Assembly: GCA_023665605.1 (NCBI GenBank)
Contig: JAMPDP010000001.1
Location: 319,129 to 383,128, forward strand
Direction: 5' to 3'
DNA: 64,000 nucleotides
Source: Candidatus Amulumruptor caecigallinarius
GTDB taxonomy: Bacteria > Bacteroidota > Bacteroidia > Bacteroidales > Muribaculaceae
Shown piece after piece: positions 33,653 to 42,832 of the stretch (positions are counted from its first letter, which is position 1; each line of letters starts with the position of its first letter). The notes under the pieces were generated by a model. It did no database searches. It was given only the letters and a program-made list of their open reading frames with translations, and was not told where the DNA came from. Both the position numbers and the translations under genes were made by a program.

Positions 33653-34054
33653 ATGGTTATTCAGCGCTGGCAATCCCTACTGCTCTTCCTCGCCACAGTG
33701 TGCATGGTGGTCTATATCTTCCTCCCCGCACAGATCACCGACATCGAGACTCAGCAGGTCATCATCGTAGACCCGAAGTACAACCTCGGTCTGTGGATTC
33801 CCGCTGCGGTAAGCGCGCTGCTCTACTGCATCGCCATCTTCCTGTTCAAGAACTTCGCCGCCCAGCTCTGGACGCTCTTTGCCGCCAACGGCTGCGCCAT
33901 CATATCCGGCGCACTCCTGATATGGGCCACGATGCCTGACACAATAGCGTGGACGCTGGTGTTCCCCCTGGCAGCCCTCATCTTAGGCATGGCCGCCCGC
34001 GGCTTCATCCGCAAGGACCGCGCCACCCTGCGCTCTTACGACCGTCTGCGCTAA
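33653..34054 (+). CDS. DUF4293 membrane protein
   Basis: 133 residues with four hydrophobic helices (WQSLLLFLATVCMVVYIFLPAQ; LGLWIPAAVSALLYCIAIFLF; LWTLFAANGCAIISGALLIW; WTLVFPLAALILGMAARGFI) and a basic tail. MVIQRWQSLLLFLA is the usual start of the Bacteroidota-specific DUF4293 family, whose function is unknown. It is transcribed from the promoter 66 bp upstream. DUF4290 and rimM follow closely, a common Bacteroidota order. Confidence 0.88.
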   Translation: MVIQRWQSLLLFLATVCMVVYIFLPAQITDIETQQVIIVDPKYNLGLWIPAAVSALLYCIAIFLFKNFAAQLWTLFAANGCAIISGALLIWATMPDTIAWTLVFPLAALILGMAARGFIRKDRATLRSYDRLR

Positions 34055-34075
34055 CCAATCACCACGCTAACATCC

Positions 34076-34663
34076 GTGCTCACATACAACACCCATCTTA
34101 AGCCCGTCACCCTACCGGGATACGGGCGCAACATCCAGCAGATGGTAGACCACTGTCTCACCATCGAGAACCGCGACGAGCGCAACGCCTGCGCCCGCTC
34201 AATTATCAGCACCATGCTCACACTACACCCCCAGGTACGCCAGGAGGAGGACTGGGAGCAGAAGCTCTGGGACCATCTGGCCATCATGAGCCACTTCGAG
34301 CTCGACATTGATTGGCCCATGGAGGTAATCTCCGAGGCTGAGACTCTCTCCACCCCTGACAAAATCGCCTACCCCACGCAGCTCTCCACCCACCGCAACT
34401 ACGGCAAAGGGATACAGCGCATGATTTCGCGCGCCGCCCTGATGGAGCCCGGCGAGGAGCGTGATGCCCTTGTGTTGCTCATTGCCAACCAGATGAAGAA
34501 GCTGATGCTGGGTGTCAACAAGGACCACGTGTCTGACTCGCGCATCTTCAAGGACCTCGCAGCCATGAGCCATGGCGAGTTCGTGCTCAACCCCGATCAG
34601 GTGCGACTTGCCGAATACAACATCCTCCCGCCCCCGTCCACCAAGAAGAAAAAGAAGAAATAA
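34076..34663 (+). CDS. DUF4290 family protein
   Basis: 195 residues, GTG start (MLTYNTHLKPVTLPGYGRNIQQMV). Cytoplasmic, helical; LILPEYGRxIQ-like openings are characteristic of the Bacteroidota DUF4290 family. It ends in a poly-lysine tail (KKKKKK). Function unknown. It lies 21 bp after the DUF4293 gene and 12 bp before rimM, suggesting a link to ribosome or envelope growth. Confidence 0.87.
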   Translation: MLTYNTHLKPVTLPGYGRNIQQMVDHCLTIENRDERNACARSIISTMLTLHPQVRQEEDWEQKLWDHLAIMSHFELDIDWPMEVISEAETLSTPDKIAYPTQLSTHRNYGKGIQRMISRAALMEPGEERDALVLLIANQMKKLMLGVNKDHVSDSRIFKDLAAMSHGEFVLNPDQVRLAEYNILPPPSTKKKKKK

Positions 34664-34675
34664 ACCGGCCTTCAA

Positions 34676-35242
34676 ATGCTCCGCCCCGAAGACCTGATAG
34701 AAATCGGCTTCATCCTCAAGCCTCACGGCGTGAAGGGTGAGCTCTCGGTGACACTTCACGATGCCGACGTGGACCTCGCCGCCCTGCGCTGCGTGTTCAT
34801 AGAGCGCGACGGGTTGCCGGTGCCCTTCTTCATCTCCGGGGTGCGTCCCAAGGGGTCACTGGCACGGCTCGTGCACATTGACGGCATTGACTCCGAGGAG
34901 GCAGCTCGACGCTTCGCCGGGGCTGCTGTCTTCGGTCTCCGCACCGAGGTAGAGGAGATGCTCGCCCAAGCTCGCGCCGACGATGACTCCGAGGATGATG
35001 AGCACGAGGGCATATACGCCAACGAGCTTATAGGGCTGCACGCCGTGGCCGACGGGGCGCTCCTTGGCGATGTCGAGGCCATCGACGACTCCACGGCCAA
35101 CCTGCTCATGGTGATACGTCGCGCCGAAGCCCCCGATGCACCGCCGCTGCTCGTGCCTCTTGCCGCCGAGTTCATTCAGAGCATTGACCCGGACTCCGGC
35201 ACTCTCCACCTCTCACTTCCCCGGGGGCTGCTGGAGCTCTAA
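34676..35242 (+). CDS. rimM: Ribosome maturation factor RimM
   Basis: Helps assemble the 30S head near ribosomal protein uS19. 188 residues: an N-terminal RimM barrel (IEIGFILKPHGVKGELSV), an acidic insert (DDDSEDDEHEG) and a C-terminal PRC-barrel (LIGLHAVADGALLGDVEAI...LLVPLAAEFIQSID). Normal length. trmD, often adjacent in other phyla, is not here. Confidence 0.94.
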   Translation: MLRPEDLIEIGFILKPHGVKGELSVTLHDADVDLAALRCVFIERDGLPVPFFISGVRPKGSLARLVHIDGIDSEEAARRFAGAAVFGLRTEVEEMLAQARADDDSEDDEHEGIYANELIGLHAVADGALLGDVEAIDDSTANLLMVIRRAEAPDAPPLLVPLAAEFIQSIDPDSGTLHLSLPRGLLEL

Positions 35243-35347
35243 GATCATTACTCCTCACTTCGCTCACACATCTCCCCCTCCGCATCTCTCCCCATCCCCA
35301 TTGACAATCATCTACATATATATTCATTAAAGGAAAGGAAACATCCT

Positions 35348-37630
35348 ATGCCCTCTGTCAACAAAGAAAGCGCTCTCGAGTATCACCGCTACCCGCGGCC
35401 CGGTAAGACCGAGATTGTCCCCACCAAGCCCTATTCATCACAGCAGGATCTTGCTCTGGCCTACTCCCCCGGTGTGGCCTACCCCTGCCTCGACATTGAG
35501 CAGACGCCCTCCGACGCCTATCTCTACACCAACAAGTGTAACCTCGTGGCCGTAATCTCCAACGGCACCGCCGTGCTCGGCCTCGGCGATATCGGCGCAC
35601 TCGCCGGCAAGCCGGTGATGGAGGGTAAGGCCCTCCTGTTCAAGATATTCTCCGGCCTTGACTGCTTCGACATCGAGGTCAACGAGAAGGACCCCGAGAA
35701 GTTCATCCAGATTGTCAAGGCAATAGCCCCCACCTTCGGCGGCATCAACCTTGAGGACATCAAGGCTCCCGAGTGCTTCGAGATTGAGCGCCGACTCAAG
35801 GAGGAGTGCGACATCCCCGTGATGCATGACGACCAGCATGGCACAGCCATCATCTCCGCCGCCGGACTGCTCAACGCTCTTGAGATTCAGGGCAAGAAGA
35901 TAGACGAGATCAAGCTCGTGGTGAACGGTGCCGGCGCAGCCGCCGTCAGCTGCACACGCCTCTACATAGCCCTCGGCGTGAAGAAGGAGAACGTGGTGAT
36001 GTGTGACTCCAAGGGCGTGCTCAACCGCAAGCGTCAGGGCCTCAACTCACAGAAGCTGGAGTTTGCCACCGACCGCGACATCGACACTCTGGCTCAGGCC
36101 ATGGTTGGCGCGGATGTCTTCCTTGGTCTCTCCGTGAAGGATGTGGTTACAACCGAGATGGTACAGTCCATGGCTCCCAAACCCATTGTGTTCGCTCTGG
36201 CCAACCCCGACCCCGAAATCTCATTTGACAAGGCCAAGGCCTCACGTCCCGACTTGATTTACGCCACCGGTCGCTCCGACTACCCCAACCAGATTAACAA
36301 TGTGCTGGGCTTCCCCTACATATTCCGCGGAGCACTGGACTGCGGTGCCACGGCCATCAACGAGGCCATGAAGCTCGCTGCCGTCAAGGCCATTGCCGAC
36401 CTCGCCAAGCAGCCTGTACCCCAGGTGGTGAATGCGGCTTACAACATGAACAACCTCAAGTTCGGCCCTGACTACATCCTGCCCAAGCCTCTTGACCCCC
36501 GCCTGCTCGGCGTGGTAGCCCCGGCTGTGGCCCGCGGAGCCATGGAGAGTGGCGTCGCTGCACGCCCCATCACCGACTGGGATGCCTACCGCGCACGTCT
36601 GCGCACACTCATGGGCTACGACAACAAGCTGGTGCGCAACCTCACCGACCAGGCTCGCCAGAACCCCAAGCGCGTGGTGTTCGGCGAAGGCAACACGGAC
36701 AATATGCTCCGTGCCGCCGTGGCCGCCGGCCGCGAGGGCATCTGCACACCGATAGTGCTCGGCAACGAGGAGATGATTGGCAAGCGCGCTGAGCGTCTCG
36801 GCATCGACATCTCCGGCATCGAGATTGTGAACCTCCGTCACGACCGCGAGGCTGACCGCCGCCAGCGTTACGCTGAGTATTTCGCCTCCAAGCGTATGCG
36901 CTCCGGCGTGACCATGGCTGAGGCTCTGGAGCTCATGTTTGACCGCAACTACTTCGGCATGATGATGGTGGAGACCGGCGATGCCGACGCCTTCATCTCA
37001 GGCACTTATTCCGGCTCTCACAAGGCCGGCGAAATTGCCCGTCAGGTGGTGGGTATCCGCAAGGGCTACAACCACTTCGCCACCATGCACATCGTCAACA
37101 CCAAGCGCGGCGTCTACTTCCTGGCCGACACCATGGTGAACTCCGACACCGACAAGGAGACACTGAAGGATATTGCCCGTCTGGCTCACTACGCCGTGGA
37201 CTACTTCGCCAACGACCCAGTCATGGCCATGGTGAGCTACAGCAACTTCGGCTCCAACAAGGACGAGGGGTGCAACAGCGTGCACTGCGCCGTGCGCGAG
37301 CTTCATGAGGAGAACCCCGAGATGGCCATTGACGGCGAGATGCAAGTGCACTACGCCATCAACAAGGAGCTACGTGACAAGACCTACCCCTTCAACCACA
37401 TCGCCGGCAAAGATGTCAACACCCTCATCTTCCCCAACCTTGACGCAGCCAACGCGGCTTACCGCATGATGCTTGAGATGGGCGTGGGCGAGGCCGTGGG
37501 CCCCATCCAGATTGGCCTTAACAAGCCCATCCACTTCATCAACATCGACTCTCCGGTGCGCGACATCGTGAACCTCGCCACCGTGGCCGTAGTCGATGCC
37601 TCCGTGCAGCAGAAAGTGGACGCTCAGTAA
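35348..37630 (+). CDS. maeB: Malic enzyme with C-terminal phosphotransacetylase domain
   Basis: 760 residues. The N-terminal malic enzyme domain (about 1-430) has [31 protein letters not shown] and the NAD(P)-binding [12 protein letters not shown]; it oxidatively decarboxylates malate to pyruvate. A phosphate acetyl/butyryl-transferase-like domain (about 430-760) has [14 protein letters not shown] and [12 protein letters not shown], and is thought to be regulatory in MaeB. The upstream leader is AT-rich (TATATATTCATTAAAGGAAA) with a purine-rich GGAAAGGAAA before the ATG. A strong hairpin follows. Confidence 0.95.
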   Translation: MPSVNKESALEYHRYPRPGKTEIVPTKPYSSQQDLALAYSPGVAYPCLDIEQTPSDAYLYTNKCNLVAVISNGTAVLGLGDIGALAGKPVMEGKALLFKIFSGLDCFDIEVNEKDPEKFIQIVKAIAPTFGGINLEDIKAPECFEIERRLKEECDIPVMHDDQHGTAIISAAGLLNALEIQGKKIDEIKLVVNGAGAAAVSCTRLYIALGVKKENVVMCDSKGVLNRKRQGLNSQKLEFATDRDIDTLAQAMVGADVFLGLSVKDVVTTEMVQSMAPKPIVFALANPDPEISFDKAKASRPDLIYATGRSDYPNQINNVLGFPYIFRGALDCGATAINEAMKLAAVKAIADLAKQPVPQVVNAAYNMNNLKFGPDYILPKPLDPRLLGVVAPAVARGAMESGVAARPITDWDAYRARLRTLMGYDNKLVRNLTDQARQNPKRVVFGEGNTDNMLRAAVAAGREGICTPIVLGNEEMIGKRAERLGIDISGIEIVNLRHDREADRRQRYAEYFASKRMRSGVTMAEALELMFDRNYFGMMMVETGDADAFISGTYSGSHKAGEIARQVVGIRKGYNHFATMHIVNTKRGVYFLADTMVNSDTDKETLKDIARLAHYAVDYFANDPVMAMVSYSNFGSNKDEGCNSVHCAVRELHEENPEMAIDGEMQVHYAINKELRDKTYPFNHIAGKDVNTLIFPNLDAANAAYRMMLEMGVGEAVGPIQIGLNKPIHFINIDSPVRDIVNLATVAVVDASVQQKVDAQ

Positions 37631-37724
37631 CAGCAGCTGCGCGATAAATCTCACCCGCGCCCAGCGGCGCCCCCCCCTCAAATAGAGGACATCGCTTCGC
37701 ACGCCGCATCCAACACCATTCATT

Positions 37725-37751
37725 GCAGGGAGTCCCGCCGGGACTCCCTGC
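37725..37751 (+). terminator. Strong hairpin after the malic enzyme gene
   Basis: GCAGGGAGTCCC and GGGACTCCCTGC are perfect 12-bp arms around a GCC loop. No U tract follows, so it is a terminator or mRNA-stabilising hairpin. Confidence 0.6.
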
Positions 37752-37773
37752 CAATGCTTAACCGACATCAGCA

Positions 37774-38985
37774 ATGACCCCTGATTTCGTAGCTACACAT
37801 CACCACCGGCTCTGGAACAGCAACTACATACGCGTGTGGAGCGCCAACTTCATGCTCTTCTTTGCGTTCTACCTGCTCACCCCGCTGCTCCCCATCTACC
37901 TTGCCGACACGTTTCATGCTGACCGTGCCGTGACCGGCATCGTCCTCTCGGGATACACCATCACTGCTCTGATAGCGCGCCCCTTCAGCGGCTTCATTGT
38001 GGACACGATGCCCCGCAAGAAGGTGCTTCTGTGGTGCTTCTTCCTGTTCTCAATCTTCTTTGCCGGCTACTTCCTCACATGGTCGCTGATGCTCTTCGCC
38101 ATAATCCGCACCCTTCACGGCGCACCCTTCGGAGCCCTCACCGTGGCCAACAGCACTATGGCCATCGACGTGCTTCACACCTCGCGGCGCGCCGAAGGGA
38201 TAGGCTACTACGGGTTGAGCAACAACATAGCCATGGCCATCGGTCCCTCGGCAGGTATGTTCATCTACCGCTGGGTGAACAACTTCGACATCCTCTTTGC
38301 CCTCTCACTTGCCATAGCACTGCTCGGTATGGCCGTGGATGCCGGTATCAAGGCCCCCAAGAAAGCCCCCATTGCCAAGGCCACCGAACGAAAGCACCTC
38401 TCGCTTGACCGCTTCTTCCTGATTGCCGGCTGGCCCGAGGCAATCGTGATGGCCGCACTCAGCTACGGCTTCGGCATCATCTCAACCTATCTGGCCATCT
38501 ACACCTCGCGCACTCTTCATTACGAGAACGGCACGGCAATATTCTTCGCCCTGCTCGCCATCGGCCTGATCTGTTCACGTCTGGTGGGGAGCCGCTCGCT
38601 GCGCAAGGGTCTCATCGTGGAGAATGCGCAGTGGGGCATGACCCTCTCGCTCTTCGGCTACATAGCATTCGTGCTCATCCCCGGGCCAATCGGCTACTAC
38701 GGCGCGGCTCTTATTATAGGTATGGGCAACGGACATATGTTCCCTGCCATGCAGTCAATGTTCATCTCCCTGGCGCCCAACTCGCGCCGAGGCACCGCCA
38801 ACTCCACGCTCCTCGTCAGCTGGGATGTGGGCATAGGCCTGGGCATCGTGGCCGGCGGTGCCATCGCCCAGTATTACTCTTACACCGCAGCGTTCACCAA
38901 CGCATATATCGTCAACGCCCTGGGCGTGCTCTTCTTCTGGCTCTACGTCCGCGGCCACTACCGCCGCCACCGACTCGCCTCATGA
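37774..38985 (+). CDS. MFS transporter
   Basis: 403 residues with about 12 hydrophobic segments. The loop 2-3 motif reads GFIVDTMPRKKVL, matching the MFS G-x-x-x-D-x-x-x-R-K-x-x pattern. The conserved N-terminal part (FYLLTPLLPIYLADTF...GIVLSGYTITALIARPFSG) resembles the arabinose-efflux-like/YfcJ group. Substrate unknown. No regulator or partner is adjacent. An inverted repeat 31 bp downstream may terminate the message. Confidence 0.88.
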   Translation: MTPDFVATHHHRLWNSNYIRVWSANFMLFFAFYLLTPLLPIYLADTFHADRAVTGIVLSGYTITALIARPFSGFIVDTMPRKKVLLWCFFLFSIFFAGYFLTWSLMLFAIIRTLHGAPFGALTVANSTMAIDVLHTSRRAEGIGYYGLSNNIAMAIGPSAGMFIYRWVNNFDILFALSLAIALLGMAVDAGIKAPKKAPIAKATERKHLSLDRFFLIAGWPEAIVMAALSYGFGIISTYLAIYTSRTLHYENGTAIFFALLAIGLICSRLVGSRSLRKGLIVENAQWGMTLSLFGYIAFVLIPGPIGYYGAALIIGMGNGHMFPAMQSMFISLAPNSRRGTANSTLLVSWDVGIGLGIVAGGAIAQYYSYTAAFTNAYIVNALGVLFFWLYVRGHYRRHRLAS

Positions 38986-39016
38986 CTGGAGCACCACTGC
39001 GACGCAAACACAAGAA

Positions 39017-39063
39017 AAGCATCTGCCATGAACGAGCTCGAACGCTCGGCGTGGCAGATGCTT
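39017..39063 (+). terminator. Inverted repeat after the MFS gene
   Basis: AAGCATCTGCCA (39017-39028) and TGGCAGATGCTT (39052-39063) are exact reverse complements, with an inner GAGC/GCTC pair. Followed by GTTCTAAAAC. Probable terminator in either direction. Confidence 0.6.
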
Positions 39064-39135
39064 GTTCTAAAACCAAAAATATATATGATGTAAGGAAACC
39101 ATCATGGTACTGTGGAAAAGGAATCGCTAAGGCAT

Positions 39136-39199
39136 AAAAAAAATTACTCGTCATCACGACGAATAATCTTCTTACCTTAAATCTAATACCATGAAAAAC
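39136..39199 (-). ncRNA. Putative small RNA (about 60-65 nt) with own promoter and terminator
   Basis: Downstream of a consensus minus-strand promoter, the predicted transcript begins near 39199 (CAAGTTTTTCATGG) and runs through TATTAGATTTAAGGTAAG. It ends in the hairpin ATTATTCGTC...GACGAGTAAT (39167-39143) followed by eight Us (39143-39136), a textbook intrinsic terminator. No reading frame of note. I have an impression that the TTTTTCATGGTATTAGATTTAAGG core recurs in Bacteroidales genomes as a short RNA or leader, but cannot verify it here. It is divergent from the EF-G paralogue gene. Confidence 0.6.
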
Positions 39200-39204
39200 T
39201 TGTC

Positions 39205-39236
39205 GCAAAGGTAAGCACCTTTTGCGAAATAACAAA
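39205..39236 (-). promoter_or_regulatory. Consensus promoter of the minus-strand small RNA
   Basis: On the minus strand TTTG (39236-39233), a 19-bp spacer and TACCTTTGC (39213-39205) match the Bacteroidales consensus perfectly. Confidence 0.75.
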
Positions 39237-39296
39237 CACTTTGGCTCAAAAATCCTGCTTTTTAACATAGTTTTGCAAATACACTGAAGCGTGATG

Positions 39297-39320
39297 AAAA
39301 TATGTTGCGAAACATATTTT
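39297..39320 (+). promoter_or_regulatory. Perfect palindrome upstream of the EF-G paralogue (operator candidate)
   Basis: AAAATATGTT and AACATATTTT are exact 10-bp inverted arms around GCGA, 144 bp before the ATG and about 50 bp before a weak -7-like TATTTTG (39350-39356). The symmetry suits a dimeric regulator of Crp type. Inference only. Confidence 0.5.
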
Positions 39321-39463
39321 GGATAGTTACAGGTTAGCGAAAAAATCACTATTTTGCGCTCACCTTAAGAGCTCACCCTCTCCCTCACCTTTCTCCTCCT
39401 CTTTTTGACGGGTCCGCCCTACGGGTCCTCTCTTGACATTTCTTACCTAATCACCCTCTTACC

Positions 39464-41623
39464 ATGAAGGTCTATCAGTCCAACGAAATCAAAAACATCG
39501 CCCTGCTCGGCAGCAAGGGCTCCGGCAAAACCACACTCACTGAGGCAATGCTCTTTGAGTGTGGAGTGATAAAACGTCGCGGCACCATCGACGGCGCCAA
39601 CACCGTCTCTGACTACTTCCCCGTGGAGAAGGAGTATGGCTACTCGGTATTCTCCACCGTCGCCTACGCTGAGTTCCTCGGCAAGAAGATCAACTTCATT
39701 GACTGCCCCGGCGCTGACGACTTCGTGGGCAACGCCATCACGGCCCTCAACGTCACCGATACCGGCGTGATTCTCATTGATGCCAACTACGGCGTAGAGG
39801 TGGGCACGCAGAACATATTCCGCACCACTGCGCAGCTGCGCAAGCCCGTGATATTCGCCATCAACCAGCTTGACGGTGAGAAGGCTGACTATGACAACGT
39901 CATCGAGCAGATGCGCGAGATCTTCGGCAAGAAGGTGGTACCCATACAGTACCCGCTGCAGAGCGGCCCCGGCTTCAACTCGTTCATCGACGTGCTGTTG
40001 ATGAAGAAGTACTCCTGGGGGCCCGACGGTGGCGTACCCGTGATTGAGGAGATTCCCGCCGAGGAGGCCGAAAAGGCTCACGAGCTTCACCAGCAACTGG
40101 TGGAGGCCGCCGCCGAGAATGACGAGACTCTCATGGAGAAGTTCTTCGACCAGGGACACCTCAGCGAGGACGAGATGCGCGAAGGCATACGCAAGGGGCT
40201 CATTGACCGCTCCATCTTCCCGGTGTTCTGCGTCAGCGCGCTCAAGGACATGGGCGTGCGCCGAATGATGGAGTTCCTGGGCAACGTGGTGCCTTTCGTT
40301 GACGATATGCCCGCCCCTGTGGCCGTAGACGGCACCGAGGTGAAGCCTGACTCCAACGGCCCGCTGAGCGTGTTCGTGTTCAAGACCACCGTAGAGCCAC
40401 ACATCGGCGAGGTTAGCTACTTCAAGGTGATGAGCGGCACACTCAAAGCCGGCGACGACCTCGACAACGTGGACCGCGGCTCCAAGGAGCGCCTCGCACA
40501 GATCTACTGCGTGTGCGGACAGATCAAGACGGCGGTTGACAAACTCTGCGCCGGCGACATCGGTGCCACCGTCAAGCTCAAGGATGTACGCACCGGCAAC
40601 ACTCTCGATGCCAAGGGCTGCGACTTCCGCTTTGACTTCATCAAGTATCCCGAGCCCAAGTACCAGCGCGCCGTACGCCCCGTCACAGAGAGCGACGCCG
40701 AGAAGCTGGCCGGCATCCTCACCCGTATGCACGAGGAGGATCCCACATGGATCATCGAGCAGAGCAAGGAGCTCAAGCAGACCATCCTCAAGGGCCAGGG
40801 TGAGTTCCACCTGCGCACCCTAAAGTGGCGCGTGGAGAACAATGACAAGCTCCCCATCATCTTCGAGGAACCCAAGATACCCTACCGCGAGACTATCACT
40901 AAGGCTGCCCGCGCTGACTACCGTCACAAGAAGCAGAGCGGCGGTGCCGGTCAGTTCGGCGAAGTGCACCTCATCGTGGAGCCATACACCGAGGGTATGC
41001 CCGCACCTGACACCTACCGCTTCGGCAATCAGGAGTTTAAGATGAACGTACGCGACACCCAGGAGATACCTCTGGAGTGGGGCGGCAAGCTCGTGGTGTG
41101 CAACTGCATCGTGGGCGGCGCCATCGACGCACGTTTCATCCCCGCCATCGTCAAGGGCCTGATGGACCGCATGGAGCAGGGGCCGCTTACCGGCAGCTAT
41201 GCCCGCGACGTGCGCGTATGCATATATGACGGCAAGATGCACCCCGTAGACTCCAACGAAATCTCCTTCCGCCTGGCAGGCCGCAACGCCTTCTCCGAAG
41301 CCTTCCGCAACTCCGGCCCGAAGATTCTCGAACCGGTATATGACGTGGAGGTAATGGTGCCCGGCGACGTGATGGGTGACGTGATGAGCGACCTTCAGGG
41401 ACGCCGCGCCATCATCATGGGCATGGAGAGCGACAACGGCTTCGAGAAGATTCAGGCCAAGGTGCCCCTCAAGGAGATGGCAAGCTACTCCACGGCTCTG
41501 AGCTCCATCACCGGCGGACGCTCATCGTTCACCATGAAGTTTGCCTCCTACGAGCTCGTGCCCTCCGACGTTCAGGAGAAGCTCCTCAAGGACTACGCCG
41601 AGAAGCACGCCGCCGACGAGTAA
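39464..41623 (+). CDS. Elongation factor G paralogue lacking the catalytic His (EF-G2 type)
   Basis: 719 residues with the full EF-G domain order. The G domain P-loop is GSKGSGKTT (16-24), but the switch I RGITI motif is missing and G3 reads DCPGADDF: Ala84 replaces the His that activates water for GTP hydrolysis in EF-G/EF-Tu. G4 is FAINQLD. Domains II-V follow normally (KGQGEFHLRTLKWRV; GGAGQFGEVHL). Bacteroides EF-G2 has been reported to translocate without GTP hydrolysis and to support growth under carbon limitation and gut colonisation; this gene fits that type. Single gene, not beside rpsL/rpsG. Confidence 0.9.
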   Translation: MKVYQSNEIKNIALLGSKGSGKTTLTEAMLFECGVIKRRGTIDGANTVSDYFPVEKEYGYSVFSTVAYAEFLGKKINFIDCPGADDFVGNAITALNVTDTGVILIDANYGVEVGTQNIFRTTAQLRKPVIFAINQLDGEKADYDNVIEQMREIFGKKVVPIQYPLQSGPGFNSFIDVLLMKKYSWGPDGGVPVIEEIPAEEAEKAHELHQQLVEAAAENDETLMEKFFDQGHLSEDEMREGIRKGLIDRSIFPVFCVSALKDMGVRRMMEFLGNVVPFVDDMPAPVAVDGTEVKPDSNGPLSVFVFKTTVEPHIGEVSYFKVMSGTLKAGDDLDNVDRGSKERLAQIYCVCGQIKTAVDKLCAGDIGATVKLKDVRTGNTLDAKGCDFRFDFIKYPEPKYQRAVRPVTESDAEKLAGILTRMHEEDPTWIIEQSKELKQTILKGQGEFHLRTLKWRVENNDKLPIIFEEPKIPYRETITKAARADYRHKKQSGGAGQFGEVHLIVEPYTEGMPAPDTYRFGNQEFKMNVRDTQEIPLEWGGKLVVCNCIVGGAIDARFIPAIVKGLMDRMEQGPLTGSYARDVRVCIYDGKMHPVDSNEISFRLAGRNAFSEAFRNSGPKILEPVYDVEVMVPGDVMGDVMSDLQGRRAIIMGMESDNGFEKIQAKVPLKEMASYSTALSSITGGRSSFTMKFASYELVPSDVQEKLLKDYAEKHAADE

Positions 41624-41720
41624 ATGCCACATCAGTGACGGCATCCGGCATCTGCCCCCGTCACCATCCACCCCTATACCTCTCCTCAATCTAATTATTC
41701 ATCCTTCTTTCTCAGCTTGC

Positions 41721-41750
41721 CGGAGGCTCCGCAACCCAGCGGGGCCTCCG
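41721..41750 (+). terminator. Terminator of the EF-G paralogue gene
   Basis: CGGAGGC (41721-41727) pairs with GCCTCCG (41744-41750), followed by CTTATTT. It also faces the convergent gene at 41788. Confidence 0.6.
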
Positions 41751-41787
41751 CTTATTTCCGCATTGCGGATAAGACATCGGAGGACGG

Positions 41788-42828
41788 TCATTGCCCTTGG
41801 CTATATACCCGGCGGAGAATCTCGCGCATCACAGCCGGACGCGGATGGGCACCGTCAAGCAGGTTGCGCGGATTTCTCAGCAACTCTGTCACGGCCGTGT
41901 CCATCCTGCAATATCCGGAGCCCAAAGCCTGCCGGAGCACACTGTCATCGCTCTGTGTGAGCATCGTCCCCGTCATGTTTGGCATAATCACCACTTTCCA
42001 TTGAGCGCCGGAGAGATCAAGCAGCCGCCGCAGCTGATGAAGCTCAGCCACTACGTGTCCGTTATCCGGGCCAAGCATATCATGCTCGGTGTGCAGCCTG
42101 CGGCGGCGTGCCCGTTCTTCGCGGACTCCGACACGCGCCAGTGTCGCATAATCCACCGTGTCAAGCCATGCTTCTGTCTTGGTCCAATAGATTTCATTGT
42201 GGCGCGGGTCATAATCCACCGGCTCAAATGAGCGCGGATAGCCGGTTTCCTGTTCCGGAAACCGCCCCGTCAGAGCGCGCGCGGCCCAACCGGTGAGCGC
42301 TCCCTTGGTCATTGCATATGAGCCGTGAAACATATGTATGGCCACCCGTCTCAGCCCCGTGTGGAGTCCTGGCGGATCGGTGTCATAGTACTCGTGAAAC
42401 AGAGCGGTGGAGTCTGAAAGTGCATAGACATCAAACGCCACCAGAATATGCCGGAGCGTATCACCGCGTTGCAGAGCGTGAGCCAAAAAGCGGTTGGCGG
42501 TGAATACCGTCTGAGAGGATGACGACAAGTGATACGCCGAGCGAAAGGCGTCAGCGCCAAGCATCTCACGCCAGTCTGCTATGTAACAATACTGCGAGAG
42601 GCTGCTTCCGATAATCAAGGCATCGAAACGCTCCTCAGGGGCATAATGGTCATAATTGGCCAGCGTAACCACTCCGGCATTGATCTCCTCGCGGTCTGCG
42701 TTATACTGCGGATACCAGTAGAGCGTCTTCAGTGGGTCGGTTGCCACATAGGCCACCGCAAGAAGAGCGATGACACCCGCTGTCAGGGCAGCAGTGCGGA
42801 GCATGAAGTGTCGGAGCGGGTGGCGCAT
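41788..42828 (-). CDS. SGNH-like partner of the MBOAT acyltransferase, function inferred
   Basis: 346 residues from MRHPLRHF (42828), 4 bp after the MBOAT stop; a longer frame overlaps that gene and is less likely. One N-terminal transmembrane helix (TAALTAGVIALLAVAYVAT) leads to a periplasmic domain. FDALIIGSSLSQYCY has the GxSxS opening expected of AlgX/DltD/SGNH-type proteins, and LDGAHPRPAVM near the C-terminus offers a Asp...His pair. Such proteins complete O-acetyl or acyl transfer begun by an MBOAT. The catalytic role is inferred from context and motif resemblance. Confidence 0.68.
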   Translation of the reverse strand: MRHPLRHFMLRTAALTAGVIALLAVAYVATDPLKTLYWYPQYNADREEINAGVVTLANYDHYAPEERFDALIIGSSLSQYCYIADWREMLGADAFRSAYHLSSSSQTVFTANRFLAHALQRGDTLRHILVAFDVYALSDSTALFHEYYDTDPPGLHTGLRRVAIHMFHGSYAMTKGALTGWAARALTGRFPEQETGYPRSFEPVDYDPRHNEIYWTKTEAWLDTVDYATLARVGVREERARRRRLHTEHDMLGPDNGHVVAELHQLRRLLDLSGAQWKVVIMPNMTGTMLTQSDDSVLRQALGSGYCRMDTAVTELLRNPRNLLDGAHPRPAVMREILRRVYSQGQ

Positions 42829-42832
42829 TGAG

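Noticed and set aside
38912..39349. 145-codon minus-strand open frame
   Set aside because: It spans the putative sRNA promoter and terminator, and its end is antisense to the MFS gene; no protein-like character.
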